A DNA stretch of 7,987 nt from Betaproteobacteria bacterium. GTDB taxonomy: Bacteria; Pseudomonadota; Gammaproteobacteria; Burkholderiales; Casimicrobiaceae. The translations under genes were made by a program, and so were the position numbers. Positions 1 through 6,000 of this stretch are shown here, piece by piece; within the stretch, counting starts at the first letter, position 1; every line of letters begins with the position of its first letter. The stretch covers positions 1 through 7,987 of the forward strand of contig VBCS01000440.1 of NCBI GenBank assembly GCA_005888955.1, written 5' to 3'. Below the pieces are notes generated by a model. That model was not told where the DNA came from, searched no databases, and saw nothing but the letters and a program-made list of their open reading frames with translations.

Positions 1-501
1 GAGGAAGACTTCGGGCCGCGACTGGTAGTCCTTTGCGTAGAACGCTGTGCCTTTGATTGAGCGCAGCGCCGCCTCAGGGTTGCGGACCAGAACAATAATC
101 GCCGCATTGGGAAAAATCATCTTGAGCAGCTCGACTGCGCCTCCTGTGTATCGGATCTCCTTGAATCCCCATCGCCGGTAACCAAGCTCCGCTGCTGGCA
201 CTGCGAGCGACCGCATCAATGCGGCCCGCGCGCCTTCTACGAACGCCTCGTGCGGCGGGTTGACGTTCGGGATCCAGCTGTTCCACCCTTCGCTCGTGAA
301 TCGGTCGAAATGGCGCGCGCCCTCGGCTTCGATCCACTCAGCCATCCCCGCCACCATGCGCTGCAAACCGTCGAGCAGCAAGCCACCGTGCTCGCCCCAG
401 ATCATGATCTCGCCGGTCGAGATCAGCAGTCGTTGGAGGAGCGTGCTGCCGGTCCGACTGCCTCCGGCCAGCACGAACACGGGGGATCCGCTCGGGTCCA
501 C
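1..501 (-). CDS. Sulfotransferase family protein, N-terminal part (runs off window)
   Basis: The first 167 codons of a PAPS-dependent sulfotransferase of the Sulfotransfer_3-like superfamily, which moves sulfate from PAPS to a hydroxyl or amine of a small molecule, glycan or lipid. The 5'-phosphosulfate-binding loop is visible at residues 11-25 (LAGGSRTGSTLLQRL). The 3'-phosphate-binding segment is at about residues 135-148 (IIVLVRNPEAALRS), with Arg140 and Ser148 in the usual places. WGFKE near residues 111-115 is also typical of the family. The C-terminal part lies beyond base 1. The start is uncertain: an in-frame TGA lies 24 bases upstream of the chosen GTG at 501, no ATG lies between, and no good Shine-Dalgarno is seen. 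A second GTG at 480 would still keep the loop. The gene begins two bases after the stop of the ApbC-like remnant and is co-directional with the glycosyltransferase. The acceptor substrate cannot be read from the sequence. Confidence 0.85.
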   Translation of the reverse strand, partial: MDPSGSPVFVLAGGSRTGSTLLQRLLISTGEIMIWGEHGGLLLDGLQRMVAGMAEWIEAEGARHFDRFTSEGWNSWIPNVNPPHEAFVEGARAALMRSLAVPAAELGYRRWGFKEIRYTGGAVELLKMIFPNAAIIVLVRNPEAALRSIKGTAFYAKDYQSRPEVFL

Positions 502-503
502 GA

Positions 504-734
504 CTAGGTCAAGTATTCTGAATCACGATGTTCGGTAACTTGGCCGAGAAGCCCCATGAGCGTGATGTGGTGCTGTCGCTTCGCGGGACAGCCCGGCTGC
601 AGGTCGATGGTCACGTTCGAACCGTCGGAGCTGCATCTTGCGCACGGCTTTCGCGCAAGACGAGATCGCGGCCCCGTGTTGGGGTCGATCGGCGCATGCA
701 GTCGGGCCCGGACGTCGGCCTCGGCAGTGGACAT
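504..734 (-). pseudogene. Decayed N-terminal fragment of Fe-S carrier ApbC/Mrp (MIP18-type domain)
   Basis: A 76-codon open frame whose first 54 residues resemble the N-terminal MIP18-like domain of ApbC/Mrp, a P-loop ATPase that carries Fe-S clusters. Residues 1-21 match the family in frame and end in the hallmark IDPNTG. Residues 37-54 (DGSNVTIDLQPGCPAKRQ) also match in frame, family form DGxxVxxxxxLGYPAKSQ. The 15 residues between are nonsense in this frame. Removing one C each at 671, 655 and 627 yields GRDLVLAKAVRKMQLDG, the 14-residue linker expected of the family. Three +1 changes therefore cancel out. After residue 54 the similarity ends, and the ATPase portion is absent. No strong ribosome site precedes the ATG, which lies 38 bases after the glycosyltransferase stop. 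I read it as a remnant. A recoded small protein is possible but unlikely. Confidence 0.6.
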
Positions 735-772
735 GGAATGAGCGGCGAAAGAGATGCGTTGAAAGAGAGAGT

Positions 773-1777
773 TTAACGAAAAGCGGGTCCATCGGTACTC
801 AGCGGCGGGTGCAGAAAGTATTCGCGCACGCGAGCGATATGCGCCTCCCCAAACTGGCTGACCACCGTGGCCCGCGCGGCGTGACCTACGCGTTGGGCAA
901 GGGAACGATCGGCCCGCAACCCTTCGATGTAACCGATGGCTTCGTTGTGCGTATCGAAGAGGAATCCGTTAGTCCCATGCACGATCAACTCGCGATAGCC
1001 CCCGCTGCGGCCTGCGACCACCGGCAGTGCGCAAGCCATCGCCTCGACGACAACCCGACCCGAGGCCTCGCGCCATATCGTGTCCGTGCGGTAGACGAAA
1101 GCGTCGAGCGACTGCAGGAAACTGGGCGCTGGGACGGCGCCGGCGGGCAGCAATTCGATCGCCGGATTGCCGCCGAGGCGTTCACTTAGCACCGTAGCGC
1201 CCATCAACCGGACGTGAATGCCGCGCGCGACCAGCTGGCGATACAGCCGGACGTCCTGATGGTGGTGCTTGTAATCTTTGTCGCGGCTCAAGCGCCCAAC
1301 GACAAACGCGTCCGAGCCATGGGGTCGTGGAGCGGATCGGAACAGATTGAAATCGTAAAATCCCCAATCGACGAATCCCGCCATTTGCGCCGATGCGCGG
1401 TGCGTTGCCGATGGAAACACGAGCTCGGGTTCCGGGAGCGCGGCCTCCGAGGCAAACTCGATCAAGCTCCGCAGCCTCTGAAGTTCAGGCGTGTTGTACA
1501 CGATGATCAGGCGTTCCGGTCGCGCGCGCGTGAGCCAGTGCCTGCGTTCGGCGAACGTCCCCAGAAGAACCAACGTACCGCCATGGGGCAGGATGCCGCC
1601 GGTAGGATCCAGCCGGCGGAACGGGTAGCCTGCGAGCGCGACATCGGGGTCGCTTTCGGCCCAGAGGATCACATCGGCATCGGTGGAGAGCAGCGCGTGA
1701 TAGTCGAGCGCCCGTCGCTCGCTGCCGCCGAATGCGCTGGCGAACGGATTGACCAGATGGATCGTCGTCCTAGACAC
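773..1777 (-). CDS. GT4-like (GT-B fold) glycosyltransferase
   Basis: A 334-residue retaining-type glycosyltransferase that would transfer a sugar from a nucleotide-sugar donor, probably at the cytoplasmic face of the membrane. The N-terminal Rossmann half begins with a strand and a glycine-rich loop (residues 6-20, NPFASAFGGSE). The C-terminal half opens with VGRLSRDKDYK (160-170), the usual inter-domain strand with basic phosphate-binding residues. The EX7E motif that binds the donor sugar is complete (E237...E245 in EASGRVVVEAMA). It is followed by PVVAGRSGGYRELIVHGTNGF (252-272), typical of GT4. The protein is somewhat short for GT4 (usually about 350-400), mostly in the N-terminal acceptor half, and has no membrane segment. 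The start is a GTG; no ATG lies in frame between it and the upstream TGA, and no clear Shine-Dalgarno is seen. It follows the binding-protein gene by 95 bases on the same strand. Donor and acceptor are unknown. Confidence 0.85.
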   Translation of the reverse strand: MSRTTIHLVNPFASAFGGSERRALDYHALLSTDADVILWAESDPDVALAGYPFRRLDPTGGILPHGGTLVLLGTFAERRHWLTRARPERLIIVYNTPELQRLRSLIEFASEAALPEPELVFPSATHRASAQMAGFVDWGFYDFNLFRSAPRPHGSDAFVVGRLSRDKDYKHHHQDVRLYRQLVARGIHVRLMGATVLSERLGGNPAIELLPAGAVPAPSFLQSLDAFVYRTDTIWREASGRVVVEAMACALPVVAGRSGGYRELIVHGTNGFLFDTHNEAIGYIEGLRADRSLAQRVGHAARATVVSQFGEAHIARVREYFLHPPLSTDGPAFR

Positions 1778-1872
1778 GGCACTAATTAGTTGGCGAGCAT
1801 GTTCTCAAGTGCGATCCAATGAGATCCCTGCGGGCGAGCGCTTCCATATCCCAGTCGACGCCAGCGCGCCGG
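1778..1872 (-). other. Gap with possible tail remnant of a second glycosyltransferase
   Basis: The 95 bases between the binding-protein stop and the glycosyltransferase start are not featureless. One frame reads VDWDMEALARR. A second frame then reads IALENMLAN and a stop. Together these resemble the usual C-terminal end of a GT4 enzyme, where a WD..A.R segment precedes an ALYE.LLA helix. The two pieces are short and need one frameshift to be joined, so chance is a real alternative. A perfect 10-bp palindrome (ACTAATTAGT, 1781-1790) lies just upstream of the GTG of the next gene. Confidence 0.2.
1781..1790. repeat. Perfect 10-bp palindrome upstream of glycosyltransferase start
   Basis: ACTAATTAGT is its own reverse complement and lies three bases upstream of the glycosyltransferase GTG codon. 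It is AT-rich in a GC-rich setting and could be a small operator. Short AT palindromes also occur by chance, and no second copy was noticed. Confidence 0.3.
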
Positions 1873-2805
1873 TCAGCTGCCCGGAAGATAATGGATATCT
1901 CGGAAAAAAAGGTCCTTCCACGAATCAGGTTTCGTCTTGACGACGCCGGTGCCGGCCCTGAACGACGCGAACTTGAGGACGTTTTCGGGCGTCAGCGTAA
2001 ACCGGAGCTGGGGATCGGCCAGTATCCTGGCAAGACCCTCGACCGACGTGCTCTTCTCGCCCGTCATCTCCAGATACATTGCCGCTGCCGTACTCTTGTT
2101 GTTGTTGATGAAATCGGTGGCCTCGACCAATGCCGCCAGGAACGCAGCGTACAGCACCGTGCGCACGCCGGCGTGCTTGAGCTCGTCGTACTGGAACGGC
2201 GGCGACGCAAAGTGCGCCGTGATTTCGCTGCGGCTCGACAACAGTGCCTGCACTGCCGTCGGGTGCGCCATGTTGACGGTCATGTGATCGAACTTGCTCC
2301 AGTTCGCATCACCAAACGCCTGCGCCGACGCCAGTTGCAGCGTAACCGCTTGCGAGGATACCTTCACGCCCGCCATCGCAATACGGTCCTGATCCGTGAG
2401 GTCCTTGATGGTCTTGACGCTGGGGTTGCGGGTGTTGAGAAGCATGGGCATCGAGTCGAGCGCAGCAACGCCTTTGACGCCCAGTGAGTCGCGCGTGCGG
2501 TCCCACAAGATGACGAAGGAACCGAGCCCTCCTGCGACGAAATCAAGATTGCCCGAAATGATCCCGTCGTTGGCAACGGCGCCGTCGGCGTAGGTGTTCC
2601 AACTGACGGTGACCTCGCCCAAGCCTTGGGCCCTCGCGTGCTTCTCGACGAGTCTTTCATGTTCCATCACCATGATTTGCAGATAGCCGATGCCGTATTG
2701 ACGCGCCACGCGCAGGCTTGTCACCTCGGCCTGCGCCGACAGCGCGAGCTGAGAAATAAACAGAGTCGCCAGTACGAGCTTGATTCTCGAAAATGTGCTT
2801 TTCAT
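1873..2805 (-). CDS. ABC transporter substrate-binding protein (TauA/SsuA/NMT1-like), with apparent internal deletion
   Basis: A periplasmic solute-binding protein of the nitrate/sulfonate/taurine type. Such proteins deliver a small ligand to an inner-membrane permease and ATPase. Residues 1-26 form a Sec signal peptide ending in AQA. The mature part shows family features: GYLQIMVMEHERLVEKHA near the start, the GNLDFVAGGLGSFVILWD lobe, the AHPTAVQALLS hinge region and the C-terminal SWKDLFFRDIHYLPGS. The ATG at 2805 was chosen because GGAGAA (2808-2813) precedes it and because it begins a clean signal peptide; the frame stays open to an ATG at 2898. At 310 residues it is about 30 short. The sequence jumps from RTVL (218) directly to YAAFLAALVEATDFI, where family members carry a segment with SYDVLGG and a W.T..F...NP.. 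stretch. No permease or ATPase gene is adjacent, so it is an orphan. With the deletion it may not bind ligand. Confidence 0.82.
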   Translation of the reverse strand: MKSTFSRIKLVLATLFISQLALSAQAEVTSLRVARQYGIGYLQIMVMEHERLVEKHARAQGLGEVTVSWNTYADGAVANDGIISGNLDFVAGGLGSFVILWDRTRDSLGVKGVAALDSMPMLLNTRNPSVKTIKDLTDQDRIAMAGVKVSSQAVTLQLASAQAFGDANWSKFDHMTVNMAHPTAVQALLSSRSEITAHFASPPFQYDELKHAGVRTVLYAAFLAALVEATDFINNNKSTAAAMYLEMTGEKSTSVEGLARILADPQLRFTLTPENVLKFASFRAGTGVVKTKPDSWKDLFFRDIHYLPGS

Positions 2806-2807
2806 TG

Positions 2808-2813
2808 TTCTCC
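2808..2813 (-). promoter_or_regulatory. Ribosome binding site that decides the binding-protein start
   Basis: GGAGAA on the minus strand lies close upstream of the ATG at 2805. It favours that start over the in-frame ATGs at 2847 and 2898, neither of which would place the signal peptide at the N-terminus. Confidence 0.55.
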
Positions 2814-2849
2814 GGGCTTTTCTCGCGCGCAGCGAGTGATCGTTCATGG

Positions 2850-2878
2850 TTGTCGGAGGCAACTTCGGTGTGTAATAT
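2850..2878 (+). promoter_or_regulatory. Weak sigma70-type promoter candidate for the FAAL-NRPS gene
   Basis: TTGTCG (2850-2855) and TAATAT (2873-2878) are separated by 17 bases, each matching four of six consensus positions. The AT-rich patch stands out from the GC-rich surroundings. It would give a 5' leader of about 120 bases before the ATG at 3009, with the dyad at 2892-2917 just downstream of the start point, where a repressor could act. This is pattern matching only. Confidence 0.22.
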
Positions 2879-2891
2879 AAACGCAGAAGGG

Positions 2892-2917
2892 TTTTCACGG
2901 AATTGCGTGAGTGAAAA
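2892..2917. promoter_or_regulatory. Hyphenated inverted repeat, candidate operator
   Basis: TTTTCAC (2892-2898) is matched by its reverse complement GTGAAAA (2911-2917). Nested inside, TCACG (2895-2899) pairs with CGTGA (2906-2910) around a six-base centre. Two-fold symmetry of this size in a divergent intergenic region is typical of dimeric repressor or activator sites. No regulator gene is in the window, so the ligand and family are unknown. A transcribed hairpin is an alternative, but it is AT-rich and lacks a U-tract. Confidence 0.35.
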
Positions 2918-3008
2918 ATCCGGACCCGCAGTCCCGGAAACGCTCGCCATTCCCCGCGGTACCCGGTGACCGAGCGCCATGGTCTTCGGCAGGGAGCCCC
3001 ATTAACCT

Positions 3009-6000
3009 ATGATCGCCCGCAGCTCGCGGTGTCGAACGGTTGTAGATCTTGTGCGCTTACGCGCAGGCATCGCTGCCGACCGCCCGGCGTACACGTACTT
3101 GACCGACGGTGAGGCGGAAGAGCGCACCCTCACATGGCATGACGTCGACGTAGGAGCGCGCGCGCTGGCAGCCTGGCTCGGTCGCCTCCCGGGTAGAAGC
3201 GAGCGGATGGTGTTGTTGTTCCCGACCGGGCTCGAGTTCGTGACGGCGTTCTTCGGTTGCCTTTATGCCGGCGTGGCCGCGGTGCCGGCCTACCCGCTCG
3301 ATCCGCTGCATCTCGCGCGAACTAGAGCGAGGCTGCGGTTGATGCTCGACGACTGCAGACCCTCTCGCATTCTCACGACCACCGCTTATCGCGGGGTGGT
3401 TCTGAGCATGTTCGACGACCGCTCGCAGCTCGACGGCTTCGAATGGGGACTCGTCGACACGGTTCCGGACGATCTCGCGTTGGCGTGGAGGCCGCCGGAG
3501 ATCGACGACAACACGCTCGCGATCATCCAATACACCTCAGGAGCGATCGCCAACCCTAAGGGCGTCCTTCTCTCGCACCGAAGCGTCCTGGCAAACGAAG
3601 CGATGATCGCCGGCGCGCACGGATACGACATCGAGACCACGTTCGTCTCATGGCTCCCACTCGCGCACGACTGGGGACTCATCAATTCAATCGTCCAGCC
3701 GGCGTACTCCGGCGGACGGAGCGTGCTGATGTCAACCGAGGCCTTCCTGGAAAAGCCCGTGCGCTGGCTACGTGCCATGTCTGGTTGTCGCTCGGTTTCG
3801 AGCGGTGGACCTAACTTCGCCTACGACTTCTGCTGTCGGCGCATCGCGCCCGAGCAGCGCATCGGACTCGACCTCGTTGGGTGGCGGTGGGCTGGCGTCG
3901 GCAGCGGACCCGTCTCGAGCGAAACGCTGGCGGCATTCTCGTCGGCGTTTCAGCCCTTCGGCTTCACCGCGTCGGCCTTCTATTCAGGGTACGGGCTGGC
4001 GGAAGCTACACTTCTCGTGTCCGATTCGCAGCGGTTCCAGGTCCCCCGGGCGCTAATCGTTGACCGAGTGTCGCTGCAGGAAGGTCTGATATTGCCACGC
4101 GTGGCCGTTGACTCTTCCATAACGCAGTCGTTCACGAGCTGCGGTACGCCTCCTGCTGTCGAGCGCGTTCGCATTGTCGATCCTGAGACTAGGGCTGTTC
4201 GTCCGGACGATCAGGTCGGGGAAGTCTGGGTCGCCGGCGACAACGTGGCGGGAGGCTACTGGAACCGACCTGAGGAATCCCAACAGACGTTTGGCGGAAT
4301 CACGGCCGACGGCGACGGGCCGTTCCTCAGGACCGGCGATCTCGGATTCTTTCATCACGGCGAGCTGTACATCTGCGGCCGGCTGAAAGACCTCATCATC
4401 ATCAGAGGCCGCAACATTTATCCTCACGATATCGAGTTGACGGCGGAGCACTCCCATCCCTCAGCCCGCCCCGGCAGTTCAGTAGCATTCGCGATCGATA
4501 CCGGGGCCGACGAGCGCGTCGTCGTCTTGCAGGAACTCCGCCCCGTCGCGCCGGGAAGCCCAAGACACGATGCGGAAATCGCCGACGCGATCCGGACCGC
4601 AATTGTCGGAGTGCACGGCCTGATCGCCGAGGTGGTTCTGGTGGAGCCGGGCACGATTCGCAAGACATCGAGCGGCAAGCTGCGGCGTAACGCCTGCCGC
4701 GAGGCGTTCCTCGCGGGCGAGCTCGACGTTCGCTACGATCAAACTCCCGCGAAAGAGCAGGAACGACTTCATCTCGAGGGTGGATCGAGGGTGACCACGT
4801 CGGTTGATGCCGGCATGCAAACGATCGGCGCCCGACTCGCGAAGCTCGCGAGCCGCTTCCCGGAGAGGATTGCGGTTGTCGAGGGGTCCTCGGCAGTCAC
4901 CTTCAGACAACTCGATACCGCAGCGACGGCCATCGCACACGCGATCGTCGCCGTGCGGCAGGGCCTTCCAGGGCGCGTGTGCCTGTTCTTCGAGAACAGA
5001 GCTCCCGCCATTAAGGCGATCTTCGGGGCGGGCCGGAGCAGCTACGTCTATGTTCCAGTGGACGCCGGCGATCCAGAGGAGCGTTTGCGCAACATCCTCT
5101 TGGACAGCGAGCCCGTCGCACTGCTGACCGAGCACTGTTTGCTCGAGCGTGCACGCACGATTACGCCGCCTGGCTGCACGGTGATCGACATCGCAGGGCT
5201 GCAACCCATCGCTCAAGTTCGACCGTTGCCCGAAGTGCCCTCCGACGCGCCGGTGTATCTCTACTACACGTCGGGATCCACCGGCAGGCCCAAAGGCGCG
5301 ATTCAGACTCATCGAAACCTCCTGTTCTTCGCTGACGCCTACGCGCAGGCGCTCGCGATCGGAGAACACGATCGCTTATCCTTGTTGTATACGCTGAGCT
5401 TCAACGCGGCCAACATGGACATTTTCGGCGGGCTGCTCAGCGGCGCGACGCTTTGCGCCTACGACATGCGGCGGGAGAGCGTCGCCCGGCTGGCTGACTG
5501 GCTCGATCGCGAACGAATCACCGTACTTCATACCGTCCCGACCGTTTTCCGGGAGATGGGCAATCGCCTGCCGCCCGATCGGCTCCTTTCCCATCTGAGA
5601 GTTATCGATCTCGGCGGCGAATCGGTGTTCGCGGGCGACGTCGACCTCTTCCGAGCGCATACGCAGGCTCGTTGCGTCTTCGTCAACCAGCTCGCGGCGA
5701 CCGAGGTCGGCTTGATCGCACAACACAAGGTCGAACACAACAGCCCGCGCAACTCTGGCTCGATCGTTCCGGTTGGTCGGTGTCCCGACGGCGTGCGCGT
5801 CGAGATCCGCCGGGACGATGGCGGTGCGGCGGAGGCCGGCGAGGCGGGTGAAATTGTCGTCTGCAGCCCGTACGTCAGTCCCGGTTATTGGCGCCGGCCC
5901 GAGCTCGATGCGGTGGCTTTTGCCGCCGATGCTAGGGACGCGCGCAGTCGCCGGTACTTCACCGGCGACCTCGGGCGCATCGATGAGCAGGGCGTGCTGC

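Noticed and set aside
528..776. Plus-strand open frame of 82 codons over the ApbC remnant
   Set aside because: It is the complement of the ApbC-like signature, has no family features, and lacks a convincing ribosome site.
638..2487. Three long plus-strand open frames (about 183, 191 and 222 codons) opposite the glycosyltransferase and binding-protein genes
   Set aside because: They lie antisense to genes with clear family motifs, are rich in Arg and Ala as expected of GC-rich shadow frames, and show no recognisable domain.
2979..3005. Eight-codon open frame (MVFGREPH) just upstream of the FAAL-NRPS start, as a leader peptide or longer start
   Set aside because: It ends in TAA in the same frame as the main gene, so it cannot extend the protein. 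It has no regulatory-type codon pattern or attenuator structure nearby.
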